Shown in pieces: positions 12,501-24,000 of a stretch of DNA of 57,801 nt. A model generated the notes under the pieces. That model worked only from the letters and a program-made list of their open reading frames with translations. It made no database searches and was not told the DNA's origin. Source of the stretch: Podaxis mareebaensis (taxonomy: Eukaryota; Basidiomycota; Agaricomycetes; Agaricales; Agaricaceae); contig JAEUWP010000454.1 of the NCBI GenBank assembly GCA_018524725.1, positions 1-57,801 on the forward strand. Reading direction: 5' to 3'. The first letter of the stretch is position 1; the number at the start of each line of letters is the position of its first letter. The position numbers were made by a program, and so were the translations under genes.

Positions 12501-12727
12501 AGGAGCTTGTAACACCCGCGCAGGTGAAGGTGAAGTATATGAAAGCGGCGGCAAAGGTGCATTTTGACAAGGTATGCTGTTGAGAGTATGCTCTGTGGGT
12601 GCTGGGCAGGTTTGCTGATGCGTTTTGTGGTTAGTTGAATGCGGGTAACTCGACGCTGGAGCAGAGGATGGTTGTGCAGGGTGTGTTTGGTGCGTTGAAT
12701 GAGGCTTGGAATGCATTCAAGCAGTAA
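9593..12727 (+). pseudogene. SWA2: SWA2/auxilin-like gene, copy 2 (degenerate, J domain altered)
   Basis: This is a nearly full-length second copy of the SWA2/auxilin gene. The start at 9593 reads MPDSFANLWNSSAPR. Frame changes and stops follow (about 9680, 9966, 10255 and 10470). A long open part at 10584-11477 contains the UBA-like segment and Arg-rich linker. A TAA at 11475-11477 and a TGA at 11841-11843 interrupt the TPR part, and another frame change lies near 12040. The J domain at 12440-12727 is split by an intron (12572-12634) and ends LNEAWNAFKQ. Its catalytic HPD tripeptide reads His-Phe-Asp (12560-12568), which should abolish stimulation of Hsp70. It aligns along its length with copy 1. 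Both copies look dead, so a working SWA2 is expected elsewhere. Confidence 0.85.
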
Positions 12728-13120
12728 TTTGTGGTGCGACGACGTATATATATATCAGTTTATACGTGGATTCGAATATCACCTTGGGTTTTCTAGTTAT
12801 TTTGTTATCCCCGTCTTCCGTTTTGAGGATACAAGTTGGTGTTATGCTGAAGGATATAGCCCGTGTCCATTGCACCCGGACTCGACACGTTCCAAAGCGC
12901 GACCTCGGTGTGAGATTCAGGGGAACTTGCGATAACACAGAAGAAAGACGCAATGAGGTGCCCAAGCAAAGAATTCTTCAAGGAGGGTAATATTGTGCGT
13001 TCGCCTGAACACCATCCCGACGGTGTGCTTCAAGCTTCTTGCTTCTTTGACATCCCTCAAGCTGAATTCCACTTTCCTTGTATTCCACGGATCATCACTA
13101 CAACAGATACTGCTACATAT
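12728..13120. other. Intergenic region between convergent SWA2 copy and beta-trefoil gene A
   Basis: This is AT-rich 3' flanking DNA with no gene seen. The part from about 13020 is the 3' flank of the beta-trefoil gene and recurs beside the remnant copy at 19200-19300. Confidence 0.6.
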
Positions 13121-13799
13121 TTATACTACTTCACTGAAACGCAACTTTCTGGATTCACTACTCCTGTCTGAGGATTTGCCAACGGGGAATGTAGGCGCCT
13201 GGTATAACAGGAACGGGCTTCATAAAAAGCTATTTGGAGCTCAACTCGGGGCTGTGTCGACGTGCAAGAATGGCCCGGCCTTACCTCAAACTCTCTTTCA
13301 CCGCGCAAATCGACCCAATCGGTCGACCCAATACGGGTGTCTCCCATAATGCTACGAGCATAGTCAGGCAACAAAACTGCAGATCGGGATGTCAAGAACT
13401 TACGTATAAATGCCATCATCACTCGAGTCTTCTTGTATCCTCCATTCGAAAACATAGTTGGGGTGAGGCTCCTGGGTACCAAGCAAACGCACTACTGCAT
13501 CAATCTTATTGGCAGGGCGGGCCCATTTCGCTTCTCCCTGTGGAAGGGCTGCTGTGATGGTAAAAACTGTATCATCTGCGCCGTCAACTCTCTTGATATT
13601 CCACTACAATCCCTTTAGCAATTATGCGAGCTACATGAAAAGCAACACCTACATAGATCTTTTGTTTGGGGCCCAGGCCCTCGGCAGTCACAGGTTTATC
13701 GAGCCCATCCTTGGAGGATGCGTAAAGGCCGCCTACTAAATCTGGGCCTGCGCCCTGAGGGATGTAACGAAGAACATAAGTTCCGTCGGTCAGAACCAT
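13121..13799 (-). CDS. Cospin-like (I66-type) beta-trefoil protein, copy A
   Basis: Four exons give about 161 aa with intact GT-AG borders. The protein starts MVLTDGTYVLRYIPQGAG and has no signal peptide. Repeats of the type W-x-I followed by DG-x-Y/F and short beta-strand segments (WNIKRVDGADD, FEWRIQEDSSDDGIY) suggest a beta-trefoil. The opening G-T-Y-x-I/L-x-x-V/I pattern resembles the mushroom serine protease inhibitors of family I66 (cospin, cnispin), cytosolic defence proteins against insects and nematodes. That family call is by resemblance only; a lectin-like trefoil is the alternative. A TATA-like element lies ~85 bp upstream, and a 51-bp minisatellite lies further upstream. It is the best-preserved of three copies in this window. 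Confidence 0.6.
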
Positions 13800-13884
13800 G
13801 ATGTACTCAAAACTTGTGTAGGTAGATGATAAAGCGAACTAGGCGTTGTTGAGTTCTGCCCAACTGGCCGCGGAACTCTCGAGG

Positions 13885-13891
13885 TTTTATA
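13885..13891 (-). promoter_or_regulatory. TATA-like element upstream of beta-trefoil gene A
   Basis: TATAAAA on the minus strand, about 86 bp before the ATG at 13799. Copy B has the same motif at nearly the same distance (20516-20522), so the promoter was duplicated with the gene. Confidence 0.5.
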
Positions 13892-14039
13892 TCTTTCACC
13901 CTATCCAGGTTTCTCGTATTACTTAGTTCTCGTCGGGGGTATTCCAAGGGACATCAAGACATGTGCTAAAGGCGTTACATTCGATATGGAAGAGAACGAG
14001 AGTCAACTGGCCTTCGCCAGCGCCATTTGGAGGTTCACT

Positions 14040-14345
14040 CTTACATGCAAAAGGGTGCATGGGAACCTGGAGTGGCCATCCTTGTGTATGTCATGTAGAT
14101 TGGTGGTCATTCCGTAAGACAGTCTGTTCTTGCATGGAAGGGACGGATTGAAGGGTGCCTTGGAATCTTGTACGGTCACTTGTGTGTATTGACCGGGTTG
14201 ATGGGTGTCTTGGAAGCCAAACCGTTCCATTCTTGTAGCCAATCAATGGACTGAAGGGTGGCCGGCAACTGATGTGGTCATCCTTGCGTGCACTCATTGG
14301 GTTGACGGGTGCCTTAGAAGTTGGGACGGTCAATTCTCGCCTTCA
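14040..14345. repeat. 51-bp minisatellite upstream of beta-trefoil gene A
   Basis: About five to six diverged units recur every 51-52 bp. The core (t/c)tgaagggtgcct is at 14148, 14199, 14251 and 14302, with a weaker unit near 14051. Each unit also carries a ggtcattcttgtg-like part. The unit length is a multiple of three, so minus-strand frames stay open across it. Two units of the same repeat are found upstream of copy B at 20698 and 20749. Confidence 0.75.
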
Positions 14346-15269
14346 GACTTGAATGCACCACGCCCACACCATTTCACCCCTCCCCCCTCCTTGTGCCGCT
14401 GGAGTAGTGCTAGAAGAAATGGGGAAGCGTCATCACTATCCAGTATCAATTGAACAGGATCAGATCCATGATGCAGCGCTCATGGACAAGGGAAACCTGC
14501 GGATATTTCAGTTCATTTTCACATCACTCATGAGCTGCGCTACTCCAGAAAAAAGCAATTCAAGTCTGAGTATTTTACATGAACAAATCGGCACAAAATA
14601 AGGAAAAGTCAAGCACAAAGTACTCGGGTGATTCTATTCAGGCGTCAAAACTGTGCGAACCTTGAGTTGATGGAGGGAGTCTAAAGGATACCCCCAACCG
14701 ATTCCATTGTCTGAGAAAGAAATAGATCAGTATCAGCTCATTGCCAGACGGCAAGAGTGTCAAATGGTCAGTAGTAGCATCACGGTAAGACAGAAAGTGC
14801 AGAGACTATAAAGTGAATAAGGGGGGCGGGAGACAAATGACATTTTAAAAGTGGAGCCCGAAGAACCACGATCGAGTTGCGCATCCACAACAGAACGAGC
14901 AGGGAGAATGAAGGTATAAAAGGCCAGCTGTCGTTAAAGGATGCAAAGTAACTTGCAATAATCCGGAAGCGCCACCAGCAGAACGAACATATCCAATCTC
15001 GCTGATCGTGTGCTAGGCATGTACGATATGCCGCAAGCTAAAATAAGGCCATCCTTATAGGTGATCTTCAGATTTCCAGCAGGGGATATCAGTCCGGGAG
15101 CAACAGGCGAGAAATAGACGCGGAGCATCTGCAGCGTTAAGGAGAAACGGATGAATGAACCAGGGGACGAGGAGACGTGCCACCCGATCCTGGGCTGGTC
15201 GCCTAAACTGGGAATCCCAAGCAAGAAAATGCAAGTTGACCAAGAACAAGACGGTCCCGTCACATCAAG
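14346..15269. other. Intergenic region between beta-trefoil gene A and the Bor1-like gene
   Basis: No gene was recognised. The first ~150 bp is shared with the region upstream of copy B (around 20880-20930) and belongs to the duplicated segment. The remainder is purine-rich on the plus strand, as expected for flanking DNA 3' of the minus-strand transporter. Confidence 0.55.
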
Positions 15270-17692
15270 TCAGGGATTAGGAGGGCCATCTTTGAAACCG
15301 GCACAGAGAGGAAGGGCGGATAAATGAGGAAAGGAGAGATAGATGTGCCATGAAATGATGGGATAGAAGAGCGCGTCGGGGCGCAAAGTGACATGACCGA
15401 AATATGGTGTTAATATCAATGAAAAAGCCGGACTTAGTAAAAAGCCTATCATAAAGGAAGGAAACGAAGAGGATGAACAGGAATGAAAACGGAAACAAAA
15501 TATGGCAAAGGTCCCAACGACCTGCGATGTTCACAGTTTTAAGGCAAAAAGGACTCACGAATGGAGAAGCTGTTGGACCATCAAGGATGGCCAGCTCTTC
15601 TCCAGTGAACGGCAGGCGTGGAATGAGGTATATGCGGACAGGTATCAAGAGCATGATGATGACAGGGAATCCAATCGCAGCTATATCATGAACAAACAAT
15701 AAAAGTTCGGTTTCAGTAAGACCCAAACGCCAGCGGGGACAATAAGGGGCACAAACCAATCGTTTGAGTAATGGCGAACGTAGTGCCGAAACCGACAAGT
15801 TCAATTGCGAGGAACATCAAAATGCGCGATTTTCGAACTCTTCGGAGTGGCTCATTGGGGGGCACGAGTTGCTTGTCTTGGATCAGATACAGAATCTTCT
15901 TCGTGATTCCACTTTCTTGGAGAGCGTCGAGACCCATGTACCAGCTTAAAAGTGCCATCAGCCCAAGCTGTATATGCGCGTGCATCCGTGGTAAGGGAGA
16001 CGTACAATAGACCAGCAAGAACTCCTTTAGGGATAAGATTTAACACATGAAGGAACGGACCTGTGAGTAGCACGAGGCACAGGCTTCCCTGAGCCAGATT
16101 GGACACTCTCTGCTCAACCACACCGACGGGAACTTCATGATGGTGTGATGCTGCGGGATTCGGATCAGGCGGTGGTTCCGGGTCATTAATCATGGAACTT
16201 TGCGAGCTCGAGGCTCGGGACAAGTTACGGGAAGGACGAGGAGATGGAGCAGAGGAAGAACAGGGCGAGGTTGGGGAAGTTTGATCTTCCTCATCTTTCT
16301 CGTGCCTAGGATCGCGACCCATAACGAGAAGGGAAGTTGTATGAATCGGAGCTTGGGGGATGAGGCCATTTGGCGCCGGTACACCAATGAGACCCGCAAC
16401 GAACGTTGTAACACCTAGAAGGAAAAAGTCCCAGTGGAAACCAGGAGGTTTGCGCAATGGAAATTCCGCTCCCTGAGCCATTAAGGACTAACAGGATTGA
16501 ATTAACACACGGTGCCATCCATGAATGAAATGAATAGGTCTTACAGAAACGTTATGGTCAAAGAAAAACAGGATCCACAGGACAATGCCAAAAGGCAAAG
16601 CGAGTCCAACCCATTTGCCTTCCAGTTGCCAGAACCTCACGAGCCAGTCGCGTCCTTCTGCAGGTTTGAAAGCGGGTCCAACGGGAAGCGTCTCTGGATC
16701 AGCGTGATTGAACCTTCCCCAATAAGCCATTGCAGATGCAGCGACGAGACTGATAGGCATTCCATAGTCGGCAAAGAACCTACGAGCGTGACGGTGGAAG
16801 TATGGTGACCGTGCAAGGAACTGGAAGAGGAAGGACGTGACTAGCATGAGGATTGCGAGGATAATCGAAACAAGATAACTGGGCTCGGGGTTGGGGAACT
16901 GGCGAGTGAGAACCTGGATACCATATTGAAGGTAGACCCAGGAGACATAGAATCCAAATGTGTCACAGGAGAACAAGGTGACGTATTTGAGAAAGTTGCA
17001 CCCTGTCAAAGGATTTCAAACGAGTAATAAGAAATCTTGAGGTCGTGGAGCTGATGAATGACAGATATCTCACAGTTCAGGATGGCCGTAGCCCAGTGAA
17101 TGATTGCACCCCACAAATAGACCCAACCGATGAAGTGGTGAAAGTTTGGAGGATTAGCTTCACGACTGAGAATGTCGAATATGGTTTTGTTGAAGACCGT
17201 GATAGGACCTGACAATCACCGATGAATAACCATATATGGATGGGCAAGTGGGGTCAGGTGGGGCCATACCGGTTACTCCAGCAATGGTCAAAGGTTGTGA
17301 ACCAAAAACCGAGAATATAAAGGCAGCCATAAAAGACGACATAAGGACCTCCGCAACACCATATTCACGAGTGGTCTCTATCAAGTCGAGAGAAAACGCA
17401 ATTCCAGGAAGCACGCTGAACAGGGTTTCCGTATCAATATCGGACACGTTATCTTGGGGTGGAGTACATACTTGGCAAAGAAGATGAGGGCGGTAGCGGG
17501 CACAACACGATAGTTCCAAGCATCGGTCCAGTCGCTAACATACCAAGGACTCCTGGCGCGGATGTCCATAAGAATTCCGGCACCCAGACTACGAAACCAG
17601 GTTCTGCGTTTGGGCTTGCCTGCCTGCAGAGTCGTGGAAGTGGCCTTGGAGTGAGGTGCGAACTGATCCGGGGGGTCCTGCTGTTCGGCCAT
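15270..17692 (-). CDS. BOR1: Bor1-like anion exchanger (SLC4/HCO3- transporter family)
   Basis: Seven exons (17472-17692, 17270-17415, 17074-17208, 16545-17002, 16006-16487, 15757-15944, 15559-15680) join to 584 codons. Fungal Bor1 proteins are plasma-membrane borate or bicarbonate transporters with 10-14 helices. Conserved stretches include GSQPLTIAGVTGPITVFNKT, LFSCDTFGFYVSWVYLQYG, GVPAPNGLIPQAPIHTTSL, ALQESGITKKILYL and IGFPVIIMLLIPVRIYLIPRLPF. The cytosolic loop after LLVMGRDPRHEKDEEDQ is Ser/Pro/Glu-rich. The start is the ATG at 17692; no ATG is available further upstream in frame. After SPF (15559) the usual short C-terminus (ESVGG-like) is not clear. The frame stays open, with or without a further intron, to stops near 15270-15277, so the last part is uncertain. 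Confidence 0.88.
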
Positions 17693-19190
17693 TGTCTGTA
17701 GTGCAATATCAGAAGTGTCGTCAGCCAAGGTGAGGAATAAACGGGTGTTAAGAAACGCTGGTTTATGAGCCGAGTCCTTAAATGCACAAAATCTGTTCGC
17801 TGATCAGGCAATACTCACGCTCGTCCGCATACATTAACCCAAATTAAGTACCCCTTGCCGTTTTCCGCCTCAGTCAATTATAGCCAAGCGACTTGGTATG
17901 ATGCATAGGCGCTTGAAAGTGGTGCTCTTTCGGCCTGGTCGTAATCGTCCTCAGGCATGCCAAGACCGTGGCGGACAACGGCGACAGCTCAGAGACTGCC
18001 ACGATGCAGGTGAACGACCACACGCAGCAGGCACAACATGATTTGCTTGATTTTTCTCGTTATTGATGTATTGTATGTTGGGGTAGCCCTGCCCTTCTTG
18101 CGAAAATAGAGAGCCTCCGGCTGGTATCAGGTGATTTCCCGGCTCGCCGCCCAGTTAAGTGTCCTCTATCTCAATGAAGGCACCTTTTTCGTGAATCAAG
18201 ACCTGCCAGAACTGTATCACAGGACTCGCTCGTAGTTTCCCTTTCGCAATTGTCCTATGGCGTGACTTTTGACTAGAGGCAACAAGCTCGGTGCCCTCTT
18301 AGCTAACACGGCCTTGAATATATGAATACCCATCCGGAACTGCGAGTTTCTTGGAGCTTGGCTCACTCTGTTAGACCAGCACGTATCACCATAACCTCTC
18401 GGATCTCAGATCTCGGCACCCAACCAAAGAATCGTTTCCTGTGAAAGCGTTGTCCAGAAATATCTCACTATTCCGTTCTTCCTCGGAAATACTGCTACCC
18501 ATGCTTTTTGTGAACGCATACAATACTATACAGCTTTCCCCTCGTGGCTTGTCAACCGGTTATCGTGGGCTTGCAAACAGCACACAAACCCCAAGTGAAG
18601 GTCTCATCCGTGACACTTAGGCAACTTGGGACTGGCCTGCTTGCAAGGGCGTCAGTGCCAACAAAGTCATCATTATAGGATGTAGCTTGGGCGCGGGTAT
18701 CAGCCAACGAGCTGGCGCGAGACGGAACGGCTTGCAAGTGTCCCGTGCCACTAACCCCGAGGACCAAAGCCGATCTTGTTATACTCAGGGACCCGCCCTA
18801 CCCAATATCCACGAATCCAAGTATGTAGTGTTCAATGTCTGAACATAGAACATGCCTCGGTCTAGTCAACAGGTATTTCATTAGGCAAACTTGACATCGG
18901 CGGCCAGTGGGTCAACGACATATCGGTTGTAAGTAACAAGGATACTTCGACAACAGAATGGTATGTGACGGTGACGAATGCACATCACGAGATCATCGCA
19001 TTTGCTGAGTCGCGAAATGACTCGAATGTAGCACCTAAAATGGAGGATGATGGCTTGGCGTTGGCGTTGGTTCTGCAAGCGTCTGCATGATGGCTGACCC
19101 TCTCAGCGCCTGCGGTCAATGGGGTCATTGAATCTTTTTTTCGCTTGGGGTTGTATGAATTTCGCCAGCAGCCTGATTACACAGGTCAAG
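17693..19190. other. Intergenic region upstream of the Bor1-like gene
   Basis: This is 1.5 kb with no coding chain recognised on either strand. It should contain the Bor1 promoter (minus strand). Short open frames here do not resemble known families. Confidence 0.6.
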
Positions 19191-19194
19191 TCCT

Positions 19195-19420
19195 TACAGC
19201 GTGCTCACGACTTCCTGCCCTTCGACATCTCTCAAGCCTCAAGCTCCACGTTTTTTGTATTCCGGTAGATCGTCGTTACGACCGATACTGAAACCTATTC
19301 ATACCGTGTTGGTGAAATATACTTCTCAGGATTCACTCCCAACGTCCAATGATTTGCCAATGGGTAGACGACTCTATGTTCACCTAACGGACAGTACGTA
19401 TCCAAGAATAGGTATGGCAG
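19195..19420 (-). pseudogene. Beta-trefoil gene remnant, copy C (3' end only)
   Basis: The segment aligns with the last exon and 3' flank of copy A (13020-13190): the cluster ...gacatct(c/cc)tcaag..., the exon start PIGKS/PVGKS and the SSES motif are shared. The exon frame contains a TGA where copy A has an Arg codon. No upstream exons are found. It is the third member of the local family and marks an older duplication. Confidence 0.65.
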
Positions 19421-19669
19421 GTGTACAGATGGCTGTAGGACAGTGGGAAGACTCATCTCATGTCAGTCACAATGTGGTAGACGATTGACGTGAGTGGAAA
19501 AGAAATCGGCGTGATTATCCTACAGGGGAACCGGCTAATCCGAGAAACGGAAAGGCGGAACGAAAACAAAGAAGTCACAATGACCCTCCTATCCATTCCT
19601 TCATGACCAAAAGGGGTAGGTAGATGATCCGCTGATGCAACGGGACGGACAATCCTTCGCTCAATGTTT

Positions 19670-19697
19670 AGGTACTAAACGTAAGCGTCGAGTTCCG
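19670..19697 (-). repeat. 28-bp copy of the WDR7-like gene 3' end
   Basis: 26 of 28 positions match 21040-21067, the last codons of the WDR7-like gene (Asn-Ser-Thr-Leu-Thr-Phe-Ser-Thr end). It lies on the far side of beta-trefoil copy B from the real gene, so the duplicated unit probably carried this tail. Confidence 0.6.
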
Positions 19698-19748
19698 GCA
19701 TATTTTCAGTTCCATGAGATCATCACTACAACAGATACTGATACATAG

Positions 19749-20428
19749 TCACATTATATCACTGGAATGCGCTTCTTTGGTTTCAATCCCCACTCCTGGT
19801 GATCTTCCAGCGAGGAATGTATACGTCAGGTATAACAGGAACAGGCCTCATGAACAGCTATCCGTGGACCAATTCAAGGCTGGATCGACATGAAGGAATA
19901 ACGGTGTCTTACCTCATATTGCTCTTCGCGCAAATCGACCCAATCAGTCGATCCAATGCGAGTATTTCCCATGATGCTAGCAAGTATGGTCAGATATGAC
20001 ATGGCGGACCAGAGCATCCGACAAAAGCTTACTTGTAGGTACCGTCGCCACTCGAGTCTTTCCGAATCTTCCAGTTGAAGACATAGCCATCAGGTGGCAT
20101 TCTGATATCAAACAAAAGCACTGGAACGTCTGTCTCAGTAGCAGAACGGGCCCATTTCCCTTCTCCATGTGTGCCAGCCACCGTAATGGAATAAGCTTCA
20201 CCGTCCTCATCGGGCATTTTGTTGATCTGCCACTGCAAGTCCTTCAACGACAGTCCGAGTTGCCATGGTAGCAAAGCTTATATAAATTTTTTCTTCGGGA
20301 CCCAACGGTTCGACAGTCACGGGTTTACTGGGCCCATCCTTGGAGGACGCATAGACGCCACCGACATCGTCTGGGCTAGCACCCTGAGGGACGTAGCGAA
20401 TGATATAGGTTCCGTTGGTCAAGTCCAT
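19749..20428 (-). pseudogene. Cospin-like beta-trefoil gene, copy B (splice sites damaged)
   Basis: The exons align one to one with copy A: MDLTNGTYIIRYVPQGAS, then WQINKMPDEDGEAYSI, FNWKIRKDSSGDGTY, GNTRIGSTDWVDLRE, and a last exon ending at 19749. The coding parts are well kept, but the donor of intron 1 reads AT instead of GT (20280-20281), and the acceptor of the last intron reads TG instead of AG (19827-19828). Without splicing of intron 1 the frame stops after about 73 residues. The middle intron has normal borders. I therefore call it a recent pseudogene, though cryptic splicing could rescue part of it. A TATA-like motif lies ~90 bp upstream. Confidence 0.65.
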
Positions 20429-20697
20429 GAGCGTGTATGGGAATTTGTAGAGGTAGATGTCAAGAGATGTCGAGGTGCAGTGGATGTTGGATCAGGACTG
20501 CGGGGCTCCTGGGTTTTTTATACTGCTCAAGTCTCGGTTATCGCCTTCAGAGGATTAACTGAAAGCATCATTGAAAGCCTTACGAGAGACATTAGACCGC
20601 GCTGAGGGTGTTACTCTCGTTATCACAGAGAATGACTCGTGTCAACTGACCTCCATTGATTCTATTCGGAGGTTTATTCTTAGAAGCAATGAATGCG

Positions 20698-20775
20698 CTG
20701 AAGGGTGTCTCGGAAGCACTGTGGTCATTGTTGTGTCCACTAACAAGGCTGAAGGGTGCCTCGGAAGCTGAGAAG
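20698..20775. repeat. Two units of the 51-bp minisatellite upstream of copy B
   Basis: The core ctgaagggtg(t/c)ct occurs at 20698 and 20749, spacing 51 bp. It corresponds to the larger array at 14040-14345 and has the same position relative to the beta-trefoil gene. Confidence 0.7.
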
Positions 20776-21037
20776 GCCCATTCTCGTCTTCGAACCCCAA
20801 GGGCTGAGGTTCATATCACTGTGTTCGCGCCACCTCCTTGCTCCTTCTCCCGAGTGGCCTTGGGAAAAACGGGAAAAGCACTATTCAGTATCAGCAGGAT
20901 AGGATAAGATCCATGATGGCGCTCAAGAGGAATACGGATATGCCGGCGCCGTATCACTCAAATAAATGAATCGGGTGCCACAAAGGACCACGAAAAGACA
21001 CCATCCCCAGTGCATGATTCAAAAAGCTCCGAAGGAA

Positions 21038-24000
21038 CTAAGTACTAAACGTAAGCGTCGAATTCCGTATCTTGAGCTTCACACTCCTATCGCCTGCCCA
21101 ATCAAATTTCACTTGCGTTAGGGCCTCGATAGTTGACATAACTCCTGGTATTGATCGAGCCTGCATGAGATATTGTCCTCCTCCAAAATGTAGTGCGATA
21201 GCTCACCCTCGCTCCCGATATTGAAGCCGAACGTCTTGAACGGATGCCCTCCGCTATTCCCCTGCCTTGGCGGAGCACCCGGGGTGAAGAAACTCATGAA
21301 GCTCGCTCCGACTTTCCACACCAGTGCCGCATTTTCCTCCATCGACAAGGTCACGAGTCTTCTGCCGTCTGGAGAGAAGCTGAGCGCAGTAATGGGCTTC
21401 TTGTGACCCTCGAGGACGAAAAGTCGAATAGCGGTTTTCAGGTCATACATAATAACAGCGCCTTCATGTGTGCCGACCGCAAGTCGCTGTGATGACATAT
21501 GGAAGTCCACTGTTGGAAAGCTACAGGTTCGTGTGAGTCTTAGAGCGATAATTAGGCTCAGGGCCGGAGAGACATACGATTTTACCACATAGCCAATGAT
21601 TTCTGTAGCTGTGTCTAGGACCGCATCCCTATTCGTCGTGTTATTGGGATCCAATGATTTCACAACCGCTTCCATGAGCCTTGGCAGGTTAGGTTGAAGA
21701 ACCGAAGGCCGCTAAGATTATCACATCCCCTGAGCATGAAGTAACGTATTAGATAGTCTCAGAACATACCTTACGAATCAAGAAAGCAACAATTTGCATT
21801 ACAGACCTCCGGTGCTCTAGAGTTGGCGGTGTCAGAATATCCAATCCCAAAGTCGACATAAACAGCGGTGTATTGTTGCTTGCGATGAGAAGGACAGCAG
21901 CTCGGGCTTGAGCGCCCACATTCTGAGGCGAAATATCGTTCTTCCGTGATGTTGTCGCCAGCATGAACAAGGAACGCAGAATCTCCATGGCATCGATGTA
22001 ATGCTGCCATACGTGAAAACCACGAGAGCAAAGGTCAATAGCAAGGACGCGGTATATGGACTTTTCGTCGAGGAGGTAGAGGCTGATGGATTTGGAGATG
22101 TCCCTCAAGACACTATGAAGGAGTCAGTCCACGTGATGAGAATTATTGGGAGTAACATACGGAGCGGACATAAAGCTGTATTTCTCGGCGGCGATGTATC
22201 CGCAGATGAATAACGAAAGCGCGGCGGTCAACGATTCTCGCTCTGACGGGAGCTGGAGGCATGGGACTACAAAATTTCCTTCATATTCAGAAGGGGACGG
22301 CGATTAGGAGCGGCCACCCACTCACCATATTGTTGCCAATGTTCAACTGTCGAAATCGCCTTTTCATCTGACATCACTGAAATGCTTGCGTCAAAAACTA
22401 TACGTATGGCCTGTCGTAACTCGACTAAAATAAGGGCTCAGTTCGGCGAACAAATTGCACGGTGAAACGAAGCGTACTTGAGCCTTGGAACCATAAACTA
22501 GCCAGGTACGGCAAGCTAGGTGATTCATACGCGGCACCAACACTAGCAGACAGTGACGTGGTGTAGAACGAAATGACACTATTCGCTGTCTCCGCGTACT
22601 CTAAAGGACAACTGTGAATCCTTCCCTAACGGGAATGAGGCATTGAACATACCCTCAAACAAAGCCACGGCTTTCAGAAAGAGCACGATATTCAATAGAC
22701 GGGCAGCAGTAACGTTTCCGGATATACACCACGCCTCCCTATTCTCTTTGATGTTGTAAAGGGAGATGGAGTCCGAGATCGCGAATCCCACAGAAATGTC
22801 TGAATCGTTGATGCCAAGTTTTCCTTTACATATCGAGTCCACGTCGTCACTGAGGCCGGGAGTGAGGAGTGTCGATAATATTATTCTCAGATGATCCAGG
22901 CTCTGGAGGATGGCGCGAGTTTGGTCCCGACTAGTACTGATAGTCTTGGCAATTGCAATCGTGTCGGTAATAAAACGCTCTGTTTCTAATGTCAACGTAG
23001 CGGCTAGCACGAATTATGAACGCCAGCACCTCACAGATAGCCACCGTCAAGACGTACCTGCATCTGGAGACTTTGGCAAGGGAGCAGGGACGTTCCATAC
23101 AGTTGATGAAGCGCGACGAGCACCATCGAGATTACTGGAGACAACGTATCAGCTGGTAATCCTTCACTTTGGAGGTATTGATTACGCACATTCGCGCCCA
23201 TCCACCTTGATCCAACATCTCAAGAGCTTTCTCAACGTTCATGGATCTCCAAAACTCCTTGGTTTGTACATCCCAGAGTCGGCAACGACGATCAGCATAC
23301 ATCAGGAGCAAGTTGTGCCCTCCGAGGCAGATGGACTCCAGCCTACTAGACGCGCCAGGGATGAGGTATAAACTATGAGCAGGGAATCAGTCGTTGAGTC
23401 ACAATCAGAGAGCTTCGTAACCAATGCATACAACTGGAACCCATCAACTGCGATGACTGCGATGGCACCATCCTCTGCTATACACAACGCACATCCATAC
23501 AAAGGACTGCCCTTCTCTTCAGGGAACTGGACAACCTTGCTTAGGACGGTGTTGAACAATACCCATCGCCCGCAAAGTTCAAGATTACTACAAGCGAGCG
23601 TGGGTCAATGGCCTCAGCGCCACAGGCTCTCCACTTACTTTATAGTCCAGAACGCGACTGAACCATCGTCCCCCCCACCAACGACGTATTTCTCCTTGGT
23701 CCTAAGATTGACGACAACGTGAAAACCAGTGATATATCCACCCATCTGTCGGCCCGATACCTTGATAGGATCAGACGAAGCGTTACTTATCTGACAAAGT
23801 TGCTCGAGGGTCAGGAGTCGCAGGTACCCATCGGCTTAAGCGAGGGTAACGAATGTCAAAACGAGTAGCAGTGTGCAAGATCTAAAACTTACAATCACCC
23901 TGGAGTATAAAGCCGACGTCAAGTGGAAGAAGCGCGGTAGTTGTAACACCTGTTGGTGTAGATATGGGTGCCGTAAAGAGCTCCCGAGAAACCGCGTCAG

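Noticed and set aside
14091..14333. Open frame across the minisatellite as a repeat protein gene
   Set aside because: Openness follows from the 51-bp unit length; no start, splice or promoter evidence.
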